Source of the DNA: Spirochaetales bacterium
Lineage (GTDB): Bacteria; Spirochaetota; Spirochaetia; Treponematales; Treponemataceae
DNA length: 64,000 nt
Direction of reading: 5' to 3'
NCBI GenBank assembly: GCA_003252395.1
Contig: QKEL01000009.1
Coordinates: 186,001 to 250,000 of the forward strand
In this document: positions 1-8,965 of the stretch, in pieces
Layout of the letters: the number at the start of each line of letters is the position of its first letter
Position numbering within the stretch: the first letter of the stretch is position 1
Program-made: the position numbers and the translations under genes
Notes under the pieces: generated by a model
The model's input: only the letters and a program-made list of their open reading frames with translations
The model's database searches: none
What the model was told of the DNA's origin: nothing

Positions 1-1074
1 TTCCGTTCCGCCGCGCAGAACCTCGGCCGCATTACCGGAGAGCTCCAGGAAGGGGTCATGAAGATCCGGATGGTGCCCATCAGCCAAATTTTCAGCCGTT
101 TTCCCCGGCTCGTCCGCGACCTTTCCCATGACCTTAACAAGAAGGTACAGTTGGTTATCGAGGGCGAGGACACCGAACTGGACAAATCCGTGGTCGAGGA
201 CCTCCTGGACCCGATCATGCACTGCGTCCGCAACGGGCTCGATCACGGCATCGAGTCTCCCGCCGCGCGCGTCGCCGCCGGAAAGAGCGAGGAGGGAACC
301 CTTCTGCTCAAGGCGAGCAACGAAGGCAACATGATCGTTATCGAAATAGCGGACGACGGTCACGGGATAGACGTGGAGGCGGTTAAGCAAAAAGCCATTT
401 CCCGCGGCATCATTCATCCCGGGAAGAACCTCACGGACGTTGAGGCCTTCCAGCTCATTTTCGAGCCGGGGTTCTCGACGGCGGAAAAGATCACGAACCT
501 TTCGGGCCGTGGGGTGGGGCTCGACGTGGTACGGACCCATATCGAAAAGCTCAACGGAACCGTTACCATTTCCTCCCAACCGGGACTGGGATCGCGGTTC
601 GTCATTCGGCTCCCCCTGACCCTGGCGATTATCCAGGGCCTGCTCGTGCGCGTCGGCACCGAGGTTTACTCCATTCCGATAACCTCGGTAATCGAGAGTC
701 ACCGCGTGAAGGCCGAGGAGATCCAGAGAATCGACAATTACGAGGTATTCAACGTCCGCAACGAGGTTATTAGCCTCTTGCGATTGAACCGATTATTCGG
801 CATCAAGTCCTCCGAGGCCGTGGAATACAGCTATATCGTCATCGTGGGAACGGCCGAAAAGAAGGTCGGGCTCATGGTGGACAGCCTCATCGGCGAGGAA
901 GACGTGGTCATAAAGCCCCTTCGCGACCAGTTTACCAATTCACCGGGAATCGCCGGCGCGTCGATTCTGGGCGACGGATCGGTATCGCTCATAATCGACG
1001 TGAGTCAGTTGCTTGATCTCGGACTCAAGCAGGAAATGGAAGCCCGCGACCGCCGCGAAGCTTCGGTGTGGTAA
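1..1074 (+). CDS. cheA: Chemotaxis histidine kinase CheA, C-terminal part
   Basis: The reading frame is open from base 1, so the gene begins upstream of the window. The ATG at 58 is internal, because the codons before it continue the dimerisation/kinase domain. The visible part holds the P4 ATPase core: the N box HCVRNGLDHGIE near 214-250, G1 DDGHGID near 352-372, and G2 GRGVGLDVV near 505-530. A CheW-like P5 regulatory domain follows at about 620-1040. CheA phosphorylates CheY in response to chemoreceptors. It leads an operon with the cheW-cheR fusion 9 bp downstream, then cheX and cheY, the order known from Treponema. The P1 phosphotransfer domain lies outside the window. Confidence 0.95.
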   Translation, partial: FRSAAQNLGRITGELQEGVMKIRMVPISQIFSRFPRLVRDLSHDLNKKVQLVIEGEDTELDKSVVEDLLDPIMHCVRNGLDHGIESPAARVAAGKSEEGTLLLKASNEGNMIVIEIADDGHGIDVEAVKQKAISRGIIHPGKNLTDVEAFQLIFEPGFSTAEKITNLSGRGVGLDVVRTHIEKLNGTVTISSQPGLGSRFVIRLPLTLAIIQGLLVRVGTEVYSIPITSVIESHRVKAEEIQRIDNYEVFNVRNEVISLLRLNRLFGIKSSEAVEYSYIVIVGTAEKKVGLMVDSLIGEEDVVIKPLRDQFTNSPGIAGASILGDGSVSLIIDVSQLLDLGLKQEMEARDRREASVW

Positions 1075-1083
1075 GGGGAAGGT

Positions 1084-2415
1084 ATGGCAGCAGAATTACA
1101 GACGAAGGACATTACCGATACCGAAGACCGCGAAAAGGACGGACGTTCCGAGCGGATCGCGGTAATCGACTATAAGATGGTGACCTTTTCCCTGGCGGGA
1201 AAGGATTACGGCATCGATATCATGCAGGTGAAGGAAATCGCGAAGGCCGGGCGTTTCACGTACGTGCCGAATACGTCGCCCTTCGTGCTTGGGGTGTATA
1301 ACCTTCGCGGCGATATCATCCCGATCATCGATTTGCGCATTTTCTTCAATATCCCCGTCAAGGCGCGGGCGAACGACGCCCTGGAAAACCTGATCATAAT
1401 AAACGTGGAGGATCAGACGTTCGGTATCGTCGTGGACGAGATCGACAAGGTAGTGGGAATTTCCAAGAGCACGATCCAGCCGCCGCATCCCATTTTCGGC
1501 GACATCAATATCAAATACATTCACGGCGTGGTCGAAAACCAGGGCCGCCTGTATATATTGCTCGAGGTCAGCCGGATCTTCGGCACCCGCGCCAAGGCGG
1601 CGGAAGCCGAAAAGGTACAGGAAGTACAGGAAAAGCTTTCCACGGAGCCCGTATCCCGGGCTGAGACTTCCCGGGAAGAACTCGACCTATCCTTTATCAA
1701 CGATACCCTGGCCGCCTTGGGAAAATTCTACGTGTCCCACGTGAACGACCGATGGGTCAAGGCGCGATTCGAGCAATGGCGCGACATGCGTTCGCCCGCG
1801 GACCTGCAATTCCAGTCCGAGGAGGACGCGCGCGCGTATCTCGAGACCTTCGCCTCTCCCGAATCGGGTTCGTTCTGGAGCGATCAGTATGCCTCCGAGT
1901 TCATGAAGATCCTGCCGCAAAACCAGGCAAAGCAGATTAACGTTTGGAATATCGGCTGCGGAAAGGGGCACGAAACCTATAGCCTCGCGGTCATTCTCAA
2001 GGAAAAGTACCCGAACGCGCGGATCAGGATTTACGCGAACGATTCCGACCTGTTGGCCATTTCCAACGCGCCCATGCTGACGGTCGATCCGGCCCAGGTT
2101 TCGCCGCGCTATAAGACTTGGCTCGTTCAGGGCGTCGGCGGCGGTTGGACCTTCAACCAAACCATCAAGGACATAATTCTTTTCGAGTATCACGATTGCA
2201 CCAACCAAAACGCGATACCCAACATGGACCTGGTGGTCGCCCGCGACGTCCTTTCGTTCATGAACGTGAAACAGCAAGCGAGCATGATGGCCGACCTGAG
2301 CGAAAAGCTAAAGGATAACGGTATCGTGGTTCTCGGCGCCAACGAGGCGATGCCGCAGCACAGCGGCTGGCTCCGGACGGTCGAGGGAAAAGTGGTCGCG
2401 TTCAGCAAGGAATAA
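1084..2415 (+). CDS. cheW: CheW fused to a degenerate CheR-like methyltransferase domain
   Basis: Residues about 25-165 form a CheW adaptor domain that couples receptors to CheA. After a linker with a short repetitive EKVQEVQEK stretch, residues about 205-443 resemble the Rossmann domain of CheR. The SAM loop reads NIGCGKGHETYSLAV where CheR has a GC-x-GEE-x-YS pattern, so one acidic residue is changed. The FFR motif, whose Arg is catalytic in enterobacterial CheR, appears as FWS. The CRNVL-like motif reads ARDVLSF. A CheW-CheR-like fusion has been described in Treponema denticola chemoreceptor arrays. The lost residues suggest a structural rather than catalytic role, which is inference. Position between cheA and cheX supports co-expression. 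Confidence 0.93.
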   Translation: MAAELQTKDITDTEDREKDGRSERIAVIDYKMVTFSLAGKDYGIDIMQVKEIAKAGRFTYVPNTSPFVLGVYNLRGDIIPIIDLRIFFNIPVKARANDALENLIIINVEDQTFGIVVDEIDKVVGISKSTIQPPHPIFGDINIKYIHGVVENQGRLYILLEVSRIFGTRAKAAEAEKVQEVQEKLSTEPVSRAETSREELDLSFINDTLAALGKFYVSHVNDRWVKARFEQWRDMRSPADLQFQSEEDARAYLETFASPESGSFWSDQYASEFMKILPQNQAKQINVWNIGCGKGHETYSLAVILKEKYPNARIRIYANDSDLLAISNAPMLTVDPAQVSPRYKTWLVQGVGGGWTFNQTIKDIILFEYHDCTNQNAIPNMDLVVARDVLSFMNVKQQASMMADLSEKLKDNGIVVLGANEAMPQHSGWLRTVEGKVVAFSKE

Positions 2416-2452
2416 GCCGGAACGAGTCAAACCGTAAGGGATTAAACAACGA

Positions 2453-2469
2453 GCCGTCCGAAGGACGGC
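2453..2469 (+). other. Intercistronic hairpin between cheW-cheR and cheX
   Basis: A perfect 7-bp stem (GCCGTCC / GGACGGC) with a GAA loop sits in the 74-bp gap before cheX. No T-run follows, so it is not a classical terminator. It may be an RNA processing or stability element. The cheX ribosome site AAGGAG follows 9 bp later. Confidence 0.5.
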
Positions 2470-2489
2470 GAGGTTTCAAGGAGAAACTG

Positions 2490-2954
2490 ATGCGTGTAGA
2501 GTATATTAACCCGTTCGTCGAGGCGGCTTACAACATCCTTACCGAGGTACTGGGCGGGCAGATCCGCAGGGGTGAGCTTTACCTTAAATCAACCTCTATG
2601 CCGGTAATGGGTGTCGCGGCGCTTGTCGGTTTGGCGGGCGACGTTGAGGGCCGTGTCATTTTTGATATGGAAATGGATACCGCCATGAAAATCGCCTCGA
2701 AGATGAACGACGAGGAACTGAAGGCGTTCGATGATCTGGCCAAGGCAACGATCACCGAATTGGCGAACTTAATAACCGCGCAAGCGGTTACGAAGCTCCA
2801 TGACCTTGGTTTCCGGTTTGATCTGACGCCGCCGGCGATCTTCACCGGACAGAACATGGAAATATCGGATCATGAGGTGGAAGCCCTCATCGTGCCCATG
2901 GAAACCAGCCAGGGTCGCGTGGAAGTGAACGTCGCGATTCGGGATCGCATGTGA
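2490..2954 (+). CDS. cheX: CheY-P phosphatase CheX
   Basis: A 154-residue protein of the CheC/CheX/FliY phosphatase family, which dephosphorylates CheY-P in spirochaetes that lack CheZ. The helix ATITELANLITAQAV carries the E-x-x-N catalytic signature (E-L-A-N, about residues 91-94). Only one such motif is present, as in CheX and unlike CheC, which has two. Length is normal for CheX. It lies in the che operon between the CheW fusion and cheY, and the ribosome site AAGGAG is about 6 nt before the ATG. Confidence 0.93.
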   Translation: MRVEYINPFVEAAYNILTEVLGGQIRRGELYLKSTSMPVMGVAALVGLAGDVEGRVIFDMEMDTAMKIASKMNDEELKAFDDLAKATITELANLITAQAVTKLHDLGFRFDLTPPAIFTGQNMEISDHEVEALIVPMETSQGRVEVNVAIRDRM

Positions 2955-2967
2955 TAAGGGGTAGGAT

Positions 2968-3405
2968 ATGATATCTAAACAGGATTTTCCGTCAATCAAT
3001 GAACGCGCTCCTGAGGGACTGAACGCAGACGGCGTCCCGTATAGGGTATTGGTCGTGGATGATTCCATGTTCGTCGCCAAGCAGATCGGGCAAATACTTA
3101 CCAGCGAGGGATACGAGGTTGTCGCGACCGCGGGAGACGGCCTTGACGGCGTTGAGAAGTATAAAGAGCTCTGCCCCAACGTCGATCTCGTGACCATGGA
3201 CATTACCATGCCCAAGATGGACGGCATTACGGCCCTCGAGCAGATCATGGCCTTCGATAAAAACGCCAAGATCGTGATGATCAGCGCCCTGGGCAAGGAA
3301 GAGTTGGTCAAGAAAGCCCTATTGCTCGGCGCGAAGAATTATATCGTCAAGCCGCTTGACCGGAAAAAGGTACTGGAACGGATCGCCTCAGTCCTCGGAA
3401 AGTAA
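2968..3405 (+). CDS. cheY: Chemotaxis response regulator CheY
   Basis: A single receiver domain of 145 residues with an N-terminal extension of about 20 residues before the first strand (YRVLVVDDSMF). The acidic pair DD, the phospho-acceptor Asp in TMDITMPKMDG, the conserved Ser in MISALGK and the Lys in IVKPLD are all present, so it should be phosphorylated by CheA. CheY-P binds the flagellar switch. It is the last gene of the che operon, 14 bp after cheX. Its final 18 bp overlap the 3' end of the convergent regulator gene on the other strand. Confidence 0.94.
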   Translation: MISKQDFPSINERAPEGLNADGVPYRVLVVDDSMFVAKQIGQILTSEGYEVVATAGDGLDGVEKYKELCPNVDLVTMDITMPKMDGITALEQIMAFDKNAKIVMISALGKEELVKKALLLGAKNYIVKPLDRKKVLERIASVLGK

Positions 3406-4125
3406 GCGCCCGCGGGAGGGCCGGTTGCCTTTCCGATCGCAGAAGCGATACCGCCCTTTATCGTATAGTATAGCGAAACGGTTCGGCTCCGCGGAGTCGA
3501 GCCGTTTTCTTATTTTTGACACGTAAATCTGCAGGTCTTTCCGCCGGTCCCGTCCCCTTTTGGGCCAGAGCCGGCATTGAAGCGCCTTCGCCTCTATCCC
3601 TGCCTGTCCCGACCCGATTATCGCCGTAAGCACTTCCGCCATCATCCGATGCAGGCCCGAAAGGCTCAAGAGCCCGTGAAGCGCGGCTCCCCCGTAGCCT
3701 TCTTCCTTTTCGGCCGCGAGCCGGGCGTGCCGATACCCTTTGCCCGCTGACCTTCCCGCTTCGCGGATGGTTTCGCAGAGTGCGGCAAAGCATTCCGGCA
3801 AAGCAAGGGCTCGGCCCGTTTCCCGGTCCGGACCGTTATGGACCGTATACGACCACGAAGGGCCGTATTTGGTCCCGCTTCGGCTTATGACCAGGACGGT
3901 GACGGGAATCCTAACCTGCCACAGGTGGCGGGTTACCGAGATCTTGTGCGAGAAGGTTTCCCTCTCGGAAACGAGAATGGCCTCGAACCGCCGCGAGGAA
4001 AGCAGTATGTGCAACCGGGTAAGGCTGGTCGTGGCGGTAATACCGAACCCCGCCCCGCGGAGGCCGTCGATAAGGCCGCCATGGGCCGATCGGGAAAAAC
4101 CGAACAGCAGAAGGTTCTTTTCCAT
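3388..4125 (-). CDS. Orphan OmpR-like regulator with degenerate receiver
   Basis: A 245-residue protein. The C-terminal part (about 150-232) fits a winged-helix OmpR/PhoB-type DNA-binding domain: LQIYVSKIRKRL resembles the recognition helix and ILYDKGRYRF the wing. The N-terminal 110 residues (MEKNLLLFGFSR onwards) could be receiver-like, but the acidic pair and phospho-acceptor Asp are not in place, so control is unlikely to be by phosphorylation. No kinase is adjacent. It is convergent with cheY, overlapping it by 18 bp, and divergent from smc. I see no clear ribosome site at the ATG. Targets are unknown; the wing call is firmer than the receiver call. Confidence 0.7.
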   Translation of the reverse strand: MEKNLLLFGFSRSAHGGLIDGLRGAGFGITATTSLTRLHILLSSRRFEAILVSERETFSHKISVTRHLWQVRIPVTVLVISRSGTKYGPSWSYTVHNGPDRETGRALALPECFAALCETIREAGRSAGKGYRHARLAAEKEEGYGGAALHGLLSLSGLHRMMAEVLTAIIGSGQAGIEAKALQCRLWPKRGRDRRKDLQIYVSKIRKRLDSAEPNRFAILYDKGRYRFCDRKGNRPSRGRLLSED

Positions 4126-4246
4126 ACGCTAATTGACGGAACGGAGGGCATTTGACTTGAAACCTTTATTCCATTGACCGTGACCGTGGCCCTGGGGTAA
4201 AGTATATGCTGATTATACGGATTTTATTCTAAGGGGCCAACGCCAA

Positions 4247-7153
4247 GTGTTTCTTAAAAGTCTCGAAATTTTCGGATTCAAATCCTTCGCCGATCGCACG
4301 CGCATAGACTTCTCCGACGGCATTACCGCCCTGCTCGGTCCCAATGGCTGCGGCAAGAGCAACGTGGTAGACGCGGTAAAGTGGGTTCTCGGCGAGCAAG
4401 CCTCCAAGGCCATGCGGGCCGACAAGATGGAAGACGTGATCTTCAACGGAACCGAATCCCGCAAGGCGCTGAACGTGGCGGAAGTGACCCTAACCATCGC
4501 GAACGATAACAATCTTCTCAACCTCGAAATGAGCGAAATCGCGATTAAGCGGAGGCTGTACCGTTCCGGGGAAAGCGAATATTACATAAACGGCGCCCCG
4601 GTTAAGCTGAAGGACATTCGCGAACTGTTTTGGGATACGGGCGTCGGAAAGGCCGCGTACTCCGTTATGGAACAGGGCAAAATCGACCAGATCCTCTCGA
4701 GCAAGCCGGAAGAGCGGCGCTATATTTTCGAGGAAGCGGCAGGCATTACCCGGTTCAAGGTACGCCGGGCCGAGGCGGAGCGCAAGCTCGAAAAGACCGA
4801 GGAAAACATGCGCCAGATCGAGGGTATCCTCGGCGAGGTAAAGCGCTCCTACGATACCCTGAAGGTGCAGGCCGACAAAACCGTTAAATACCGGGCCTTG
4901 CGCGACCAGATTTTCGAGAACGAGTTGGATATTCAACTGCTTCGCCTGAAGGGCTTTACCCAGGATCGCGACCGCAGAACCTCCGATATCGAGGAGATTC
5001 GGGCCAAGCGCGACTCCATCAAGGAAGAAATCGACGAGATAAACGCCTCGCTAGAGGAAAACATGGACGTGGTGAACGCCATGGAAGAAAAGCTCGTGGA
5101 TTTTCAAAAGCAGATTTACGGCCTGGCGGTCGAGAAAAACGAGAAGGACAAGCAGGCCCGGCTCTTAGTGGAGCGGCAAAACGAGGTTAAATCGAAGCTT
5201 GCCCAACTCGACGGCCGCAAACGCGCGGTGGAAAGCCGCGTGGAGAGCCTTCGGGAAGACGCGGACGAACAGGACGAGATGGTGCGCGACCTTACGCGTC
5301 GGCTCGGCGAAATAGAAAAGAACATCTCCTCGTTTGAGGACAATATCGCGGTGGCGGGAAACCGCATTTCCGATAACGACCGGGAGGCGGCCCGCCATGA
5401 GGCAACCATCGCTGAATTGGACGCGGCCCGTTTCGGGATGGAAACCGAGCTGAAATCCATTACCGAGGATATCGTGACGGAACTTGACCGCAAGCTCCGC
5501 GACGCGGGGTATTCGTCCCGGGCCCACGGCGACGCGGCGGGAGAGGTCGATTCGATCGTGTCCCAGCTGCGGGTGCTCGTCTCCGGCCGCAAAAACATCT
5601 TTTCGGACTTTGCGCAATTGCACGCGCCCTCGGCCCAGGACGTGAAAAAATTCGCGGATAGCGCCGTTTCATCCTTCTCGGAACTGGATCGCCTTCTCGG
5701 CGAGCTAGAGGTCAAGATCGCCGCTTACCGCGCGACTACCCCGGGCTTTATCGATGAATTCCTCTCTCCCGAGGGTATTATCACGAAAAAGCGCGCAATC
5801 GACGCGAAAATCGCCGAAAACCGCGACTCTATCGAAAAGCTTCGCGAGAAAATCGGCGAGCTTAAGTCGGAAAACGCGGAATTGGTCCGCAAGATGGACG
5901 AATACCGCAAAACCCTTGAGGGCTTGCGCCTAAACCGCGTTCAAATGAAAACCCAGGGCGAGGCGGCGGAAGAGCAAGCCCGCCTGATTCGCCGCGAGCT
6001 TGCCTCCCAGGAAGCGGCCCTTCGCGATCTCGAAAACGAGCTGTGGGGCGAGCAGAAGAAACTGGAAGAAATCAAGGACCAGGTAAACGAGATCGAGAGC
6101 GAGCTTGCCACAATCGAGCACCGGGGCCGCACGCTGACCGGCGAGCTCGAGCGGCTCGAGACCGACATCAGTTCCCGAAACAGCGACGTGACCTCGAAGC
6201 AGGACCGATTGAAGGCGCGGACCGCCGATATGGGCAAGGTTCAGTCGCAACTCGAAAAGCTGCACATGGACCTCGCCATGAGCGAGACGGAAATCCGCAA
6301 CATCAAGGAGAATTTCAGGGAGACCCACTCCCGGGACTTGATGGAATTCGAGGAGCGGATGTTTACGATCAATACGCCCGCCGGCGACCTTCGGGAGCGG
6401 CTCGCGGCGTCGCGCGCGCAACTGAAGGATTTGGGCAGCGTAAACCTCATGGCCGTGGAGGAATTCGCGGAGACCAAGGAACGGTACGATTTCCTTACCT
6501 CTCAAATCGCCGACCTGCAAAAGGCGCGCGACGACCTCAAGCGAATTACCGAAGAGATTCGCGCCGAGTCGACCGAGCTCTTCCTCGCGACCTACAACAT
6601 GATCAAGAAGAATTTCCACAACATGTTCCGGCGCCTTTTCGGCGGCGGGCGAGGGGAGATTCGCCTGGTGGACCCGGCAAACGTACTGGAGTCGGGAATA
6701 GACATTTTCGCGCAGCCCCCGGGAAAGAAGCTCGAGAACATCAGTCTCCTCTCGGGAGGCGAGAAGTCCATGACCGCGGTGGCGCTCCTGTTCGCCACCT
6801 ATATGGTTAAGCCCTCTCCGTTCTGCCTTTTGGACGAGATAGACGCGGCCCTGGACGAGCAAAACGTAACGCGGTTCGTGACCGCCCTGCGAGAGTTCGC
6901 GAACGTGAGCCAATACATCGTCATTACGCACAACAAGAAAACCGTTATGGGCGCGGGAACCATGCTCGGCGTGACGATGGAGGAATCGGGCGTTACGAAG
7001 GTAATCGCGATTAAGCTTGAAAACGATAAGGACGGGAAACTCGAGACCCTGCCCGACCTTGAGAATTTCGAGGACGAGGACGTGGAACCGGAGAGCGACG
7101 TGGTCATTCCTCCCCATCCCCCGAAACGCGCGAGACCCGCGGCGGAAGCATGA
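4247..7153 (+). CDS. smc: Chromosome partition protein SMC, short form
   Basis: Starts at GTG after an AAGGGG ribosome site. The N-terminal head has Walker A GPNGCGKS at about residues 31-38. The C-terminal head has the ABC signature LLSGGEKS near 835 and Walker B PFCLLDEIDAALD near 860-872. Two long coiled-coil arms (about 165-400 and 530-750) flank a central region. The protein is 968 residues, while typical bacterial SMC is about 1150-1200. The middle (about 403-525) does not show the glycine-rich hinge pattern I would expect. SMC forms a ring with ScpA/ScpB to compact DNA; neither is in the window. It is followed by an ATGA-overlapping small membrane protein. Confidence 0.93.
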   Translation: MFLKSLEIFGFKSFADRTRIDFSDGITALLGPNGCGKSNVVDAVKWVLGEQASKAMRADKMEDVIFNGTESRKALNVAEVTLTIANDNNLLNLEMSEIAIKRRLYRSGESEYYINGAPVKLKDIRELFWDTGVGKAAYSVMEQGKIDQILSSKPEERRYIFEEAAGITRFKVRRAEAERKLEKTEENMRQIEGILGEVKRSYDTLKVQADKTVKYRALRDQIFENELDIQLLRLKGFTQDRDRRTSDIEEIRAKRDSIKEEIDEINASLEENMDVVNAMEEKLVDFQKQIYGLAVEKNEKDKQARLLVERQNEVKSKLAQLDGRKRAVESRVESLREDADEQDEMVRDLTRRLGEIEKNISSFEDNIAVAGNRISDNDREAARHEATIAELDAARFGMETELKSITEDIVTELDRKLRDAGYSSRAHGDAAGEVDSIVSQLRVLVSGRKNIFSDFAQLHAPSAQDVKKFADSAVSSFSELDRLLGELEVKIAAYRATTPGFIDEFLSPEGIITKKRAIDAKIAENRDSIEKLREKIGELKSENAELVRKMDEYRKTLEGLRLNRVQMKTQGEAAEEQARLIRRELASQEAALRDLENELWGEQKKLEEIKDQVNEIESELATIEHRGRTLTGELERLETDISSRNSDVTSKQDRLKARTADMGKVQSQLEKLHMDLAMSETEIRNIKENFRETHSRDLMEFEERMFTINTPAGDLRERLAASRAQLKDLGSVNLMAVEEFAETKERYDFLTSQIADLQKARDDLKRITEEIRAESTELFLATYNMIKKNFHNMFRRLFGGGRGEIRLVDPANVLESGIDIFAQPPGKKLENISLLSGGEKSMTAVALLFATYMVKPSPFCLLDEIDAALDEQNVTRFVTALREFANVSQYIVITHNKKTVMGAGTMLGVTMEESGVTKVIAIKLENDKDGKLETLPDLENFEDEDVEPESDVVIPPHPPKRARPAAEA

Positions 7154-7518
7154 GCGTTCGGGATCGGGCGATAGAATTCGTTGAGGAGAATCATCGCGCC
7201 GTGATCGGCGTAACGGCGGGCGCGCTCGCGGTTTTAGTGCTCGTTTTGGGCCTCGCCATCGGCGCTGAATCGAAGCGGGCCGCGGACCGGAAGCGCGAGG
7301 CCGCCTCGCTTGAATCCATGAGGATCCGTCCCGAGGAATTTCGATATCCTTCCGACCCCCTGCCGATTCCGGGAATTCAGCGTTTCCGGGAACGGAAACC
7401 GGTTTGGTCCGTAGCCGAGGCCCGGTCGTGGTACCTGGAGCCGTCGCCCGAATCGCTGGATGTTCTTCGGGAAGCCGCGACGGCGCAGATAGATTCTATT
7501 CTGGAGGCGGTTCCATGA
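7150..7518 (+). CDS. Small single-pass membrane protein
   Basis: A 122-residue protein starting inside the smc stop codon (ATGA), so probably translated by coupling. One strong transmembrane helix is visible at about residues 18-38 (VIGVTAGALAVLVLVLGLAI). A charged stretch and a soluble tail containing a WSVAEARSWY segment follow. I do not recognise the family. It also overlaps the next gene's start by 4 bp, so it forms a tight unit with smc and the following lipoprotein. Confidence 0.72.
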   Translation: MSVRDRAIEFVEENHRAVIGVTAGALAVLVLVLGLAIGAESKRAADRKREAASLESMRIRPEEFRYPSDPLPIPGIQRFRERKPVWSVAEARSWYLEPSPESLDVLREAATAQIDSILEAVP

Positions 7519-8912
7519 AAAAGACCGTGGTGATGCTCGTTGCCGCAGCGTTCGCGTTTTCGCTCGTTTCGTGCCTTTCAACGCCGCCGGCGACCCCCGC
7601 CGCGCCCCCTGAGACCGGCGAAACCGAATCAATCGACATACCCGCCGAAACCGCGGCCTCGGGTGAGACCGCGCAGGCCGATGGCGGCGAAGGAAGCGCG
7701 GCTTCTGCCGTCTTGGCGGACCAGGCTGAGCCCCCGACGGCGGCGAATGGGGATGCCGAAGCGCAGCAGGCCGCCCCGGCGGAACTCGACGATGCCCCGG
7801 TCCTTCCGCCCGGCGAGCGGGTGATTACCTTTTATCCCGAACCAGATCTTCTCATACCCGACCTTTCGCCCCAAAATACCGTCGCCCCCGCCTCAAAGAC
7901 GGCGGTGGAGCCGGCATCGGAGCCAGCGGTAAAACCGGCGGCTAAAGCCGAGAGCGCCGCTAAAGCCGAGAACGCGGCAAAAGCCGAACCCGCGGCAAAA
8001 GCCGAACCCGCGGCAAAAGCCGAACCCGCGGCAAAAACCGTTTCGCCAGAGCCTGCCCCCAAAGACGTTCCCCCGGCCCCAACGGAGGCGAAACCCGTCG
8101 ATACGGGTATCTGGACCTCAGAGCCTACCGCTCCCGCGATCGAGCCCCAGGCGAAAGAAGCCGCGACCCAGGCCTCCCGGTCCGTGACCGTATCGGTGGG
8201 CCAGACGCTCACCGTTTGGTATCCGGGATCGGGCTGGGTGTATTTAGGCGACGCCTCCACCCTGAACGGTTTGGCGTACGACAGTCGAAAACTCGATAAA
8301 TCCGATACCCTCTTCCAATTTAAGGCCCTAAAGCCAGGTTTCTACACCCTCGAATTTTCCCGGTACGACGTGCTCAGCGACAGCTTTTCGGACGATGCCC
8401 TGGCGGTGACCGTCGTCGAAGCGCAAAAGTCTCCCGTGGCAACCGTGCGGGCCCCGGACTATCGGTCTGCCGTCGATACCGTCGCGCCGGAAACAACCGC
8501 GCCCGTTGCCGAAGCGGCCCCTCCCTCGAAAAAAGCCTCGGTCTCCACGGTCGTGAGCGATGAGCCGGGCTTAATGGCCGCCGGCAGCCAGGCGACCGCC
8601 TTGAATAACGCCGGTGCCCTCGCCGACGACGGATCGACGTATCTTGAAGCCGCGCGGGACGCCTTGGCCTCGGGCGACGGGAAAGCGGCCCTCTCGGCCC
8701 TTGACTCCTTTTTTTCGCGCGCGGTGACCGATCTCGACGAGGGATGGTATTTGCGCGGTCAGGCATACGAGGCGAACGGCGCCGCCAAAAACGTGAAAAA
8801 GGCGCTGGAAGCCTACCAGACCCTGGTCGCCGCGTACCCCGACAGCGGGCGTTGGAAGGACGCGGATGCCAGAATCCGCTATATCAAGCGGTTTTATTTG
8901 GATATACGTTGA
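7515..8912 (+). CDS. Repeat-rich lipoprotein with C-terminal TPR-like region
   Basis: The ATG at 7515 follows a GGAGGCGG ribosome site and overlaps the previous stop, so it is preferred over in-frame upstream starts. The N terminus is a lipoprotein signal: MKKTV, a hydrophobic stretch, then LVSC at about residue 19. A long Ala/Pro/Glu-rich region contains AKAEPA repeats (about 145-178). A globular segment follows around 215-310. The last 100 residues look like tetratricopeptide helices (YLEAARDALASGDGKAAL; WYLRGQAYEANG), reminiscent of YbgF/BamD-like outer-membrane proteins. The role is probably periplasmic scaffolding; no enzyme motif is seen. Confidence 0.8.
   Translation: MKKTVVMLVAAAFAFSLVSCLSTPPATPAAPPETGETESIDIPAETAASGETAQADGGEGSAASAVLADQAEPPTAANGDAEAQQAAPAELDDAPVLPPGERVITFYPEPDLLIPDLSPQNTVAPASKTAVEPASEPAVKPAAKAESAAKAENAAKAEPAAKAEPAAKAEPAAKTVSPEPAPKDVPPAPTEAKPVDTGIWTSEPTAPAIEPQAKEAATQASRSVTVSVGQTLTVWYPGSGWVYLGDASTLNGLAYDSRKLDKSDTLFQFKALKPGFYTLEFSRYDVLSDSFSDDALAVTVVEAQKSPVATVRAPDYRSAVDTVAPETTAPVAEAAPPSKKASVSTVVSDEPGLMAAGSQATALNNAGALADDGSTYLEAARDALASGDGKAALSALDSFFSRAVTDLDEGWYLRGQAYEANGAAKNVKKALEAYQTLVAAYPDSGRWKDADARIRYIKRFYLDIR
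7976..8029 (+). repeat. Three perfect 18-bp tandem repeats
   Basis: The unit GGCAAAAGCCGAACCCGC occurs three times in tandem, flanked by degenerate copies from about 7940 to 8040. It encodes A-K-A-E-P-A repeats inside the lipoprotein gene. Because the unit is 18 bp, copy-number change keeps the frame and would only alter the length of the spacer region. Confidence 0.9.
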
Positions 8913-8965
8913 CTCGTACGCATTCTTTCCCCGAACGGGCGATAGCTGAGAATAATTCGAATTTC

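Noticed and set aside
7976..8029. CRISPR-like repeat
   Set aside because: The 18-bp units are directly tandem without spacers, are in frame and encode part of a lipoprotein.
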